Below, in pieces: positions 24,170 to 34,900 of a stretch of 64,000 bases of DNA. Positions within the stretch are counted from its first letter, which is position 1; each line of letters starts with the position of its first letter. The notes below the pieces were generated by a model. That model did not search any database, was not told the DNA's origin, and saw only the letters and a list, made by a program, of their open reading frames with translations. Position numbers and translations under genes: made by a program. The stretch is from Zelopaecilomyces penicillatus (lineage: Eukaryota; Ascomycota; Sordariomycetes; Hypocreales; Pseudodiploosporaceae): the NCBI GenBank assembly GCA_005765155.1, contig VCCP01000001.1, positions 682,001 to 746,000 of the forward strand. The letters run 5' to 3'.

Positions 24170-25926
24170 ATGAACGCCAACATCCGCCACACGTACCAGG
24201 CGATATTCCTGACGTTTGTGCCTGCGACAGTTACGCTGTCTCTTCGGTTGTGGGGTCGGTGGACGAAGAAGGTTCGGTGGTGGTATGATGATTATCTTGC
24301 TATTGCGGCGTGGGTAAGTTTGATGATGGCTCTTGTTCTTTGACCCTTGGCAACCACTCTCCTTCTTGACTTTGAGTTCACTCAAGGAATGGACTTTGAA
24401 GATGTATGAAGCCATTTTAATTGATAGTGGCTGACTCAAAAGTTCAGATATTCGCCATTGGTTGGGACATTTGCTTGATAATATGTATGTTGTTTCCTTT
24501 TTTTGTCACTACGGCCCAAAACAATGGCAACCAGGGCCGGTCCCAAGACAAACTTGAACCAAGATAAAGTATCCTAGAGGCTGATGATGGACTCAATTTC
24601 ATTAACACCAGGGATCACACACGGGTTTGGTAAACATATCGGCGACCTCCCCGAGGACAAAACCACTGTGCTCTACTACTCCAAGCTGCTTAACTGGAAC
24701 CTGGACCTCAACTACGCCTTTTCACTCGGCAGCTCCAAGCTATCCGTGCTGATGCTCTACTGGCGAGTCTTTGGCATTTCAACAATCCGAACTCCTATTA
24801 AGGTCCTGTGCGTCTTGTCAATACTATGGATCATTTTTCGGGTATGTCAAGAGCTCCCTGCCGGCTATTCGATTCTCTTTCCATCCTTAACCGTTTGTTT
24901 TTCCATCTCGACAACAAGGTCCGAAAAGGTCCGGATTGGAATATAACAGAGGGTTTCAGGAAAAAAACAAAGCTAACTTATATCCCCTATGTCTAGCAAT
25001 TCTTCACAGTCTTCATGTGTGTGCCAACACGAGGCTTTTGGGATAAAACCATCAACGCGGAATGCCATGTCAACGAGCAAAAGTTCTTTTTCGGCAGCTC
25101 ACTCGTCCACCTACTCCTCGATGTGGCCATTCTGTGTTTGCCACTGTGGGAAGTTTTCAGGTTGCGGCTTGAATGGTTGGCAAAGATTGGCCTGGTTGTC
25201 ACCTTTGCATGTGGTATTCTGTAAGTAAAAAGATGGGGTCCCCCTTTCCTTGTTTTGAATAAACCTTCACATTGTTGAAGATGAAAGAAGGAGAAGAGAT
25301 GGAGAGAGTGAAGAGTTCTTGACATGGAGTTGGACAATAAACCCGAGTAAATTTGCTAACCGACAATTCTTTAGTGTTTGTGTTGCTTCCATCATTGTTC
25401 TTGCACCGGCATTCAACTACACCGAGCACTCGGATGATGTTACATGGAACAATGTCGACATGTTTATCTGGGCTACGGTTGAAGTGAATCTTGCCATTTT
25501 AGCAGGTACGTTTCCCTGAATTTCATCATGGCTCTTCTCAATTCTATTCTATTGATTTTTTTTTTTTTCAATATGAGAACAATCGCTAACAATCAAACAG
25601 GATCATTCCCAATGCTCCCAGCCGCCCTCATACGTATCGTCAAAATCGTCCACCCGTCCATGGACTCTGACCATCACAACCCCCTCCGGCTACAGCAACG
25701 CAGCAAGCACGGAATCATCCTCACCACGATAAGCAGGATGCAGATGGGAGTGGTGTGCGAATCAGCCATTAGTCTCGCTGACACAGCGTCGCATGATCAC
25801 GAGCAAGGGAACTCAACACGCGGCTTCACCTCTATGACCAACATGAGTGACGAGCATGTCAAAGGTGCTTCAATGACGTCGAAGGACAGGACCGAGGATC
25901 ACGAACGGGGGCATGTTCCGCATTGA
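24170..25926 (+). CDS. Rhodopsin-domain (PTH11-like) seven-transmembrane protein
   Basis: Exons 24170-24313, 24448-24484, 24612-24841, 24997-25220, 25375-25505 and 25601-25926; 363 aa. This belongs to the large fungal family of seven-helix plasma-membrane proteins with the fungal rhodopsin domain, related to the PTH11 receptor. Roles in surface or nutrient sensing are proposed for a few members and unknown for most. Visible family marks are W-Y-D-D-Y-L after helix 1, H-G-F-G-x-H before helix 3, L-G-S-S-K-L-S-V-L-x-L-Y-W-R in helix 3, N-x-E-C after helix 4, and D-V-x-I-L-C-L-P in helix 5. Helix 7 ends near A-L-I-R-I-V-K. The C-tail of about 80 residues is polar and His/Ser-rich. The 37-base second exon is needed to complete helix 2. 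The start is the first in-frame ATG; an upstream stop at 24104 rules out a simple extension. Confidence 0.87.
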
Positions 25927-26991
25927 TATTGGAAAGAGGAAACTGAATTTGCCTTTTTAAGGGGTACATCATTTTTTCGACTTGTGAGGGCTGGAGCTTT
26001 TTTCTTCCTACCGAGCGGAATCCTGGACCATATTTACCGCGGCGAATCGAGACGATGATATAAGACCAAGTGCGAAAGAAAAAAACGAAACATTAGCTTT
26101 ATTTGGCACTTGGTATTCATCATATGGGATTTTTGCGCCCTTGCCGAAACTCACCCTGCTCGACGCAGGCGAAATGAAGGCGGAATAAGTCAAACCCCAA
26201 ATCGAACCGATGCTGACCTCGAACTTTCTACTGCAATTACTATACACCTAATACCGATTATCGAACGAATATTCTTCATGTTTTCTCTTTTGGACGAAGA
26301 ATTCGAGTCTTTTCTAGATCAAGCTAGATCACGAAACAGAGTCCATGTCCTACGCGCCTCGATGGTGTATAAACATGACTTTTGTACACACACACATACA
26401 CATGCACAACCTGCATGTTGAGAGCATGAGACCAGACGAGATTATGAATATTAAACCTCACCCGTTTTTGGGGGACCTGGCGTTTATTCTTGGTAAATGT
26501 TGAACTGTCTTTGATGGGTGGTAGGGGAGTTGGTTTAAGAACACACAGTTTTGTGCGTGGTGAGCCTGCAGCGGTTTTTGTATTCATTTCTACGTAGCGT
26601 GTTTCTCTATATTGAAGAGTTTGGGAGCGACGAGTATGATACAGTGAAAGAATATAGCCCTTTCAGGGTAATAATGACAAATAAGTGAACTTGGACCAAT
26701 CTGTGATTCTGTGATGATGTGATTGCCTTGATTTGGGCGAGACGGCATCTTTGTTAGGAGGTGGCTGAGCCGCTAGTCAGCCTCACTTGGCCTTGAGGCT
26801 GAACGACATCCAAATGTTGGGCATTCGACACGTTGAAACATTAACGCTTCCAACACGCCGAATATCACTAAAATATTGTTTTGCATCTCTTTCTGTTGAC
26901 TTCAAAAAGGAAGCGTCCGTTTATTGCAGGAAAAAAAAAGAGAAATTTACAGAATCTTTGGTGGCTGTCTCTCCCACCATCATCAGACTCC
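25927..26991. other. Intergenic region
   Basis: No supported gene. The frame of the next gene is open from 26881 but contains no ATG before 26992, so this is taken as its 5' leader. Confidence 0.5.
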
Positions 26992-28752
26992 ATGGGGGGA
27001 AGCCAGGACAGACAGTACTTACCACGGTCACAAACAGAGGCCTCTGTCAAGCAACGGTCGGGAGGGAAACGATCATGCTCCTCAACATCAAAACCAGTGA
27101 GCAATGTCGTATTGCCTCCTCATTTAACTATTCCCGCCGGGCATTTTGAGTCTACACTGCCATGCTATATGGACCTTGAGAAGTTGAATGGTCTAGCTCG
27201 ACCAGTCACAAAAATTGAATCAGCAAAAAAGAATGGCTCCTGCGATGCTGATGACGAGTTTATGCGGATGATGCGTGGGAATATGTCAGTAGACTCGGGA
27301 TACGATGCTGGACCAGAGACGTCAGTAGATTCGGGGTATGATGCTGGGCCGGATACATTTTCCCTGGAAATCGATTTGGAGCACCATTTCTTTGAGGATC
27401 TGGATGCATCATGGCTGATTGATCTGGACGAAGTAAACGAACCTTATGATCCCGTTGACCTGAATAAGAAAGGCGGTGATGGTTCTGCTGATAGCAGCAT
27501 CAAATCAACGGATGGGGCGGGCATCTGCGACTCTCCTCTACTTGAACCTGTTTTTGAAAGCACAGAAACCGAATATCAATCAGAAACCAACGAGGCCGAT
27601 ACACTGTCGCCGTGGTCAGAGGAGTCTTTTAATGCCTTGGATATTTCCAGCCAGGTCTCAGCAGATACCAGTCGAATATTTCTGAACATCTTGATGGATG
27701 AGTTTCTTAAGAGCACACATGTTACAAGAGTTGTTGGCCAAAATCATCAAGCCTTGAGCCAGGGACAGACGGGTTCATCATCCACAACGTCCAACCAACA
27801 GCATGTTAGCCCTACACACTCTGCGCCTAGGTTGAAAGGCTCGCGGAAAAGAAAACCCGATGAGGATGACGAGCCGCCTCCAGGACAACCTCAGAAGAAG
27901 CCTCGTCCCGCTGTGACTGACGAAGGAAGCACTCAGCTCTTGGCATGTCCGTTCTGCAAGTGGAAGCCCCTGACATACCGACATTGCCGGACCAAAATCC
28001 TCAAGGAGATAGCTCGCGTTAAACTGCACCTTTGGCGCTGTCACCAGATTCCCATTCACTGTGCCATCTGCTCAATCGAATTTAGCAACACACGAGAACG
28101 CGACACTCACCTTCGACAGCAGAACTGCCAACTGCGCGACCCGCGGAACTGGGAGGGCATCACTGAGGAACAAAAGGAGAGACTGAAACGCCGTGTCAAT
28201 ACCAAGAAAACAAAGGAGGAGCAGTGGTTTGAGATGTACACGATCTTGTTCCCGGGTCATCCACTCCCAGATAGTCCGTACGTTGAGGGTATGCTCTCAG
28301 ACGAACTAGTGGCTCTGCAGGAGTTTATGGCGCAAGAATGGCCTCCAATCTTCGATCGTCTTGTTGAAGAAAGACTCCCAGAAGAACTTCGAAGTCAGGA
28401 AGACGTCGTTAGGGCATTCTCAAACTCCATTTTCGAGGATGCCGTCAACGCTATCCTGTTACGGTTTGAAGCTAGTCGAGGACCCTCCACCACTACTCCA
28501 GACTCTGCATATCGATCTCAATCTGGCGGAAGCTCTGACAATTCCACGGAGCGTACCTCTGAAGAGAACCAAGGCCCTGCACCTCCAAATTTGATCACGA
28601 CGACTATAGAAGAACCCTTGCCACTACTAGAGCTGGATTTTGGAATTCCCCCAGATCTGTCGCCAAGCGAATGGCAATACGATAACCATTATATCCTGGG
28701 CGATAGGATTGCTACAGACAATTATTTCGACATGCCTGGAAATTTTAGTTGA
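26992..28752 (+). CDS. Fungal C2H2-type zinc-finger nuclear protein
   Basis: Single exon, 586 aa from the ATG at 26992, the first ATG in a frame that is open further upstream. The N-terminal 290 residues are acidic and Ser-rich and include a duplicated 12-residue block (27286-27357). A basic nuclear-localisation-like stretch (R-K-R-K-P, then K-K-P-R-P) lies near residues 285-307. From about 319 come C-P-F-C, a spaced H-C-R, K-x-H-L-x-R-x-H and a second C-A-I-C-x-x-x-F finger ending in H-L-R-x-x-x-C. Then comes a conserved segment with E-Q-W-F-x-M-Y-x-I-L-F-P-G. This arrangement is frequent in uncharacterised ascomycete proteins annotated only as C2H2-type; DNA or RNA binding is inferred. It is the nearest regulator-like gene to the metabolite locus, but on the opposite strand. 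Confidence 0.82.
   Translation: MGGSQDRQYLPRSQTEASVKQRSGGKRSCSSTSKPVSNVVLPPHLTIPAGHFESTLPCYMDLEKLNGLARPVTKIESAKKNGSCDADDEFMRMMRGNMSVDSGYDAGPETSVDSGYDAGPDTFSLEIDLEHHFFEDLDASWLIDLDEVNEPYDPVDLNKKGGDGSADSSIKSTDGAGICDSPLLEPVFESTETEYQSETNEADTLSPWSEESFNALDISSQVSADTSRIFLNILMDEFLKSTHVTRVVGQNHQALSQGQTGSSSTTSNQQHVSPTHSAPRLKGSRKRKPDEDDEPPPGQPQKKPRPAVTDEGSTQLLACPFCKWKPLTYRHCRTKILKEIARVKLHLWRCHQIPIHCAICSIEFSNTRERDTHLRQQNCQLRDPRNWEGITEEQKERLKRRVNTKKTKEEQWFEMYTILFPGHPLPDSPYVEGMLSDELVALQEFMAQEWPPIFDRLVEERLPEELRSQEDVVRAFSNSIFEDAVNAILLRFEASRGPSTTTPDSAYRSQSGGSSDNSTERTSEENQGPAPPNLITTTIEEPLPLLELDFGIPPDLSPSEWQYDNHYILGDRIATDNYFDMPGNFS
27286..27357 (+). repeat. In-frame duplicated 36-base unit within the C2H2 gene
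   Basis: Two adjacent 36-base units encode nearly the same 12 residues, S-V-D-S-G-Y-D-A-G-P-E/D-T. Most differences between the units are synonymous third-base changes, so the duplication is old and the peptide has been kept. Confidence 0.85.
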
Positions 28753-28870
28753 ACAAATGAAATCTTACATTGAAAGATTATCCATATGGGCAGGGTCGGT
28801 GTTTATTCGTCAGCTTATGAAGAAGTCATGGCATGTTTGAAGCGCTTTGTACCGCCCACTCTTAAAGAGC

Positions 28871-28888
28871 ATTGCTATTGCTATTCGC
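28871..28888 (-). repeat. Inverted copy of the GCAAT repeat motif
   Basis: Two and a half units read as GCAATA on the minus strand, 60 bases before the main plus-strand array, so the pair could fold into a hairpin in the 3' flank of the C2H2 gene. Confidence 0.6.
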
Positions 28889-28950
28889 ATACATGTCCTA
28901 TTTTCCCTCATCAATTATGTGCAATATCTTGCTAGTTTTGATAATATTAT

Positions 28951-29020
28951 CAGCAATTTCTAGCAATTTCTAGCAATCGCTGGCAATCGCTGGCAATCAC
29001 TGGCAATCACTGGCAATAAT
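28951..29020. repeat. Seven-copy decamer array, consensus (C/T)(A/G)GCAAT(T/C)(T/G/A)C
   Basis: Seven units of exactly 10 bases, each with GCAAT in the same place, drifting stepwise from CAGCAATTTC to TGGCAATCAC. The gradual change between neighbours suggests growth by slippage or unequal exchange. It sits 200 bases after the C2H2 stop codon. Confidence 0.95.
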
Positions 29021-30540
29021 CTCTGGTACCGCTTAATTGATAATCGCTTTCTGTCTGTCGTGAGATTTACCCAAAATATCGAAATGACACAATCCATCTT
29101 GCCCGTAGCTGGCTCACTTCCTCGCTCTTACATAAACGTTTTCTTTCTTGGCGGCGCTTCTTGTTTGATAACAGCCGATCTGGATTCTCGGGCTCGTCGG
29201 GCCTGTGGACTGGCACTAACACTTCTTGGAGAAACCAACAAGGGTTTTCTCAATCCGTACGCCGGAGATTCGTTTCCGGCCAATCGTTGCTGGGTATTTC
29301 TTCAGCAATCTCAAAGTTGACTTTCCATTGTCTGTATCGATGAAGGTGTGGCCGGGATTAGGACGCCTTTTGGCTTGTTTATATCTCATTATTGCATATT
29401 TGCATCCGCCGGATTGTATCAAGGGAACTAGCACTTCCATGGGTTTTGACATGGCTTCGGCGAATGCTTCCACCAGGACCATACACAACAAAGTACGCCC
29501 ATCCTTGTGTATTGAATTCGTATAACAAGGTTCGGCCTTGTTACTACAGCTAATCTGCGTATTGAAATAACCTTCCAGGCGCTGATTGGCTGCTTGTGGT
29601 TTCTGACATGTTGATCGGTTCACTGCTGGCACATATGGTTTGCCCAAATAAATACAGGATGTTTGATGCCAGTAATAACTGATATGGTGGTTAGGCAAGC
29701 TAGATTGCTTGGGTCGGTGGAACTTTCACTTACCAGTATATTCCTTTATTCCTCTGGCGTCGCCTATGGCTCGAGTGTCGTGTAGGCTTTTGTGGGGGCT
29801 TGCGTAAGGTTATCGACACTTCGTAGCTTTGCTCAATCATACGTGCCCTCAATAACTGGCAGGTCAACCACCTGGTGAATAATCTTGACAGCTCTGTGCT
29901 TCCGATCTTTGGTACAGTTGAGCGAGGGTTTCCACTATGCGAAGAGGAAGACGAAGACAACGAAACAGACAATAACGACGAGGTAGAAGAGGTAAAAGCA
30001 ACTAGACAAAACGCAAGATACAGCGCTGAATAGAGGGACTTGGGGAGACACGGAACAAAAGTCATAGGTGACTGTGTCTCTCCATAAGCTTCTGCAAAGG
30101 TTGCATTTCATTCTGGCATTCTGGCATTTTGGCCGAACCTCCTACCTAGTCAAGCGAAGCAGCTTTGTGGAAGGCGCCAACCTTTTGTGGAGCGCAACTT
30201 CCAGATTTGCTTTCCCTCGTAGGATGTCCAAGGCCGCAAAGCCGCTCCCATCATTAGCCACAGTAAGAATACTGACTGGCAATTGGTCAGTCTCACCAGG
30301 AGCCTTGCTTGCCTCTAGGAGCTCTGCTCTGGGCGTGCATTGACATGTGGAAGGTGCGATTTGATCCTTCCACTTAGTTTCGATAATTGCTCCTTTTTCT
30401 TGTCAGACACTCCATGGCGACTGCCATTCCGACAGATACGCATAAAAATAAAGAAAGGTGAAATCTGTATGAATGCCAGTTTCGGAGGTAGACGCATACA
30501 AGACGTGGCTGCCCAGTGCCATGTATACATTGATCACGCC

Positions 30541-31699
30541 TTAGAACTCGCCATGCATACGACGAAGCGTATAGTTCATCTGAGGCATACGCTGATGCCA
30601 GTTGTCCTCCCCTAACCCTGACCACTCTGGATATAACTCTGCATCAACCCACTGAGAGCTTGGCCCTTCTAGCTTCCCCATGTCGTCTGTCCACCCAAGC
30701 TGCTTGGCCACCTCTAGAAGCGTCTCTCCATAGCATCCAAGAGCATTCTCCAGACCATTTGTCGACTCGATAGGATCAGGCCGAAGTCCAAAGGCAGCGA
30801 TTTCGCGCTGTTCTAGATCCAGGAGAAAAGTGATGGCAGTCTTCAGATCCGTCTCTATACCGAGTATAGTAGAACCATCTAGCCCCATTACAGTATTGGT
30901 AATTGCCCTGTTAGGGATACTATCAAATGTAATATGAGCACTCAAACCATTCTCAATACCGGTGGGCATCAGAAGAACTGTGACTGATTCAAGGCGTTCG
31001 TCAAAGAGATAATCTTTCTCGTGAATAACGATGGCTATTGCATGAAATGACGGTTGAAGAATAAATTAACTTGGTCATTTTTGATCTTCTCAGGATCCGC
31101 AGTTCGCTCCAGATCACAATGAATCCATAGTCTTTCTTGCAGTCCGTCATCCGTGAAAGGCGGGCTTGGAGCACACTTTTGGGCTTCGATGATTCCTGCA
31201 CAGAGCTTTGCATTGTATTTGCTGATTAGGTCCACAGTTGCCTGAGAACACATCGAGTCATTTAAACTATTGGCTTCGTAATAACAAACTGCACAAGGAA
31301 TTGCCAATACTCAATCTCGCTTCGATAGGTTCGGAACCATCTGTCGAATATACAGCACTGAACTAAATGTACAAATAACTGTGTTTTTCCTTGTAGCCAA
31401 AACTTATTGCCATCCCGGATAAGGTAGATAAGTGCAGTCTTGTTACAGAAGCGATTTGCTTGAGATGGCGACATGGCTGGGAAGTTTTCCAGATCCTGCA
31501 GGCTTTTGGTTTGGGCTATTGCCCTTGTGGTATTCCATTTGATTACGATTCCCCAGTTATCCTTTTGATGTTTGTATTCGAGAAAACCACGTAGAACATG
31601 CAAGAGTGTGCGCCGTGTAAGAGGTTTGGGAGCATTCTCTATCGCCGTTTGGCATCGCTTGATATCATACAAGACATGCTGCATGATTATGTTAGGCAT
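30541..31699 (-). CDS. Uncharacterised protein beside the NRPS-PKS (multi-exon model tentative)
   Basis: Three minus-strand open frames can be joined. Exon 31354-31699 starts at the first ATG. A good 65-base intron (GTATAT donor, TGCAG acceptor) leads to exon 31118-31288. A weaker 83-base intron (GTGATC donor, ATAG acceptor) leads to exon 30541-31034; total 336 aa. An alternative last intron, 31018-31070, gives 346 aa. The protein is soluble-looking with no signal peptide, and I recognise no domain. The frames read like real protein, with Trp, Gly and acidic residues well spaced. It lies 245 bases downstream of the synthetase stop codon on the same strand, so it may be a cluster gene. If the second junction is wrong, the locus may instead be a decaying pseudogene. 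Confidence 0.5.
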
Positions 31700-31944
31700 G
31701 ACTAGCAAAGACAGATGATGGGAATAATGTGAATGGAGTCGAATTTGAACTTGAAATCGATGATTCAAAAATCAGTGTTTTGTCTTAAAATTTATATTGT
31801 TTGGTATCATGTAATGACTCAATCCAGAGTTCATAATCGGGTGGATCTAGAGGTCACAAAAAGTTTATTTAACGCCTTGTCAATTACTTTCTTGATTAGA
31901 GTTATGCTAAGATTTCTAGCAACATATTATATATCTATCTACTT

Positions 31945-34900
31945 TTAAGGAGAAAAGAAAGACATCTTTGCTATCACCTCTTGAATGATTGTCGCCGTCT
32001 GCCCTCCGTGAGAAGGACCCCAAATATCGAAATGGCCACAGTCCATCTCAACCATCTCCATGTTCGGGCTTAGAGAAGTCCACTGCTCCTTGACTTGTGC
32101 ATCAGTGCCAAGCTGCCCAGTCACCGCCCCAATATAAACAATCTCGCTGCATCGAGACAAACTCTTTTGCAATATGGGGTCATTAGTGTCGACATACTGT
32201 CCCATCGCCGGACTATCTAGAATGATGAGACTTGTCTCTGAACTTCTTTCCTGTACTCTAGAAAGCAATGAAAGGGCAGATAGTCCTCCCATCGATATTC
32301 CTATGAGCAGGAGCTTGGAAGTGCTGAGGTAAGGCTTAATGGCCTCTTGATACGCGCCTAAGTGGGAGACTGTTGGATCTTCCCCTTGATGCTCTAGCGC
32401 CACAACTGTGACACCTTGGGGAAGTGCTCGGAGCATTGTTGTGGCACCAGCGCAGCTGCCTCCTGATCCTGGGAGGCAGACAATAGTAACCCCTTTGCCT
32501 TCTTGCACGACTGTTGAGACACATGAGCCCTGTGACTTGGTGTTATGGAGCTGGCTCTCATAGAGACTTGCTAGAGCCAAGGGTGTACACTTTGAGAGAA
32601 GCAGTCCATTTACACTAAGAACTTTCGTTAGCATGGCGGACATTAAAGCTTGTTATTTGTTTTCGAATTCTTCCTGGTTATGCTAAAACTTACCCAACAG
32701 GAGGTCCCGATAGGTATTTGGATACGGTGCCGACTAGAGCAGTGTAAGACTTACTGTCAAGTCCCAATTGCTTCAAGTCTGTGTTATCATCAACTTGTAC
32801 ACCGAGGACAGTCGAAGCACATTGGGAAAAGGTCGAAACTGTAAGCTCTGAAGGCGTGGATGTGTCCGAAACCGAGGCCGAAGGCTCATTCAGTCTAGGC
32901 GCCCTGAAGGTCCTGCGGTTGAACAGAGTATCAGAAACCAGAATGGTCGATTGCTTTCGCAGCCGGTGATCGGGAAATCCGATAACGACATGTGTGTTGA
33001 CACCACCCCAACCAGCAGCGGAAACAGCCAAGATGTCATGTTGACTGAGTTTCGTTTTTTGGCTTGCTAAAGTGATGGGTAGTTGAGGGTTGATCATCTG
33101 ATTGCGTGTCTCAAGGCCCTTTGTAGCGGGGATCATGCCGTTCTGCATCGATTTACAGAGCTTGATCAACGAGACCAGACCAGAGGCATGCTGGGAGCTA
33201 AATGTCAGTTTTGTTTTGAGCAGAATCATGTTACATGTGAAGCGTGACTTTACCTGAGTGTTTCCAATGTTTCCTTTGGTTGAACCAACTGTGAACTGCT
33301 TCCCGTTCCCACCGAGCTCCTTCATGGCAAGACTCAGTCCCTCTAGTTCCAAAGCATCACCAATCGGTGTCCCACTACCGTGAATTCTGCGTTATCGACA
33401 ATTAGCACTCATCTCTAAAGTTTTTGAGACGATAAACCCTTACTCGGCATATTTGAAGTTTTGCGGCGATAGGTTGGCCACCTTCCAAGCCGCCTTGATG
33501 ACTTCAGCCTGGCCTCGGGGTGAGGGGACTTGGTAGCCAGCTTTATCTAGCGCGCCATCTGAGCCAAACCCTGTGCCTAAGATCTTGGCATAAATAGGCG
33601 TGCCGTCCTCCATAGCTGAAGAGTATCGTTTCAAGACGACGGCGGTGACAGCATCTGCTGGGACGGTACCATCGGCGCGGGCATCGAAGGGGTTGCACTC
33701 TCCCCTTGCTGAGAAAATCTGGCCTTTCTTTGTCACATAGCCGCCACTGTAGAAGACACATACAGTTAGTTTTCCATTCAAATTTTGCAAACCGGGTTGT
33801 ATAACTTACTCGTACAACTGAACAGACACACCTCCAACAATGGCCATGTCACACCTGCCCAACTTCATCTCATCAAAGGCCAGCGAAAGCGCCACGTTAC
33901 TGCTGGCACAGTTGGTTTGGATTGTGACGTTTGGCCCGCTAATGTTGAGGTGATAGGCTGTCCGAGCCGAAATCGATGGCGAAACAAGCCCTCTGTGTTC
34001 TCGGAAGAAGCTGTCTGTGACTACAGATTCGGTGTGAAGATGGTAGCCCGGGTTAGCCGCACCAACGAAAATACCAACTCGACCACCTTGCATGTTGTTG
34101 GTATTCACACCGGCATCTACGAGTGCTTCATAAGCTACTTCGAGAAACAGGCGTTGCTGGGGGTCCATCTCGGTGGCTTCCTCTTCGGAGAGTTTCCAGA
34201 ATCCAGGATCGAATGACTCCACATCCTTGAGGTTGCCGGCTCTGGGAACCCAAATGTTCCCATCAAGCGTCTCACGTTCTGTGCATGTCTTGGACTCTGT
34301 TATGCCAGAGCCACCACTCATCAACATGTCGTAGAATGAATCGACGTTTTGGGCACCTGGAAATCGGCCGGCAAGACCAACAATGGCGATTTCTGGCTGG
34401 TCTAGACTGAGATGATCAATGGAGGATGCTGGTGTATCTGGTCGTGTACAAGGCGACGAGAAACCAATGCTTGTCATTGGGGTCATGGGCGTCATTGGAG
34501 TCTTCCTGCCACGGCTCTTCTTCATCTTCTTGGTACGTTGCACAGTTCTGGTAATCTTTTCTCCATCTCCGAACAGCAAGGCTTGACTCTTGATGGTAGA
34601 CTTGTGGAATAAGTCTACCAATCTCACTGCCTTTGACGGGAACGCAACCTTCAACTTGTCGTGCAGTTTGGGCACTAACAAACTATGGCCACCAATGTCG
34701 AAGAAGTTGACTTCCGCCGGTGGAGGCGAGGTTAGTCCAAGTACATCCTGCCAGATCTCACCGATAACTGTTTCATCATTCGCAGGATCAAACCTGGTGA
34801 GCTTATCCTGCTCCGCGTCTGTGGAATACTCAGAGGACTGCACTTCTTCTGAGTCCTCTGCTGTCTTGGCCAGTTCGCTACGGGAAGCTTTGACTGCCTT

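Larger units (their letters stand above)
28753..30540. other. Intergenic region with decamer repeat
   Basis: Holds an inverted GCAAT-type stretch at 28871-28888 and seven decamers at 28951-29020. Around 29800-30020 a plus-strand frame without ATG encodes an acidic tail, but no complete gene can be built. Confidence 0.4.

Noticed and set aside
32630..32643. Separate thioesterase gene starting at the ATG near 32643
   Set aside because: An intron with GTAAGT donor, CTAAC branch site and TTAG acceptor places this ATG inside the intron and joins the domain in frame to the synthetase; still listed as a test above.
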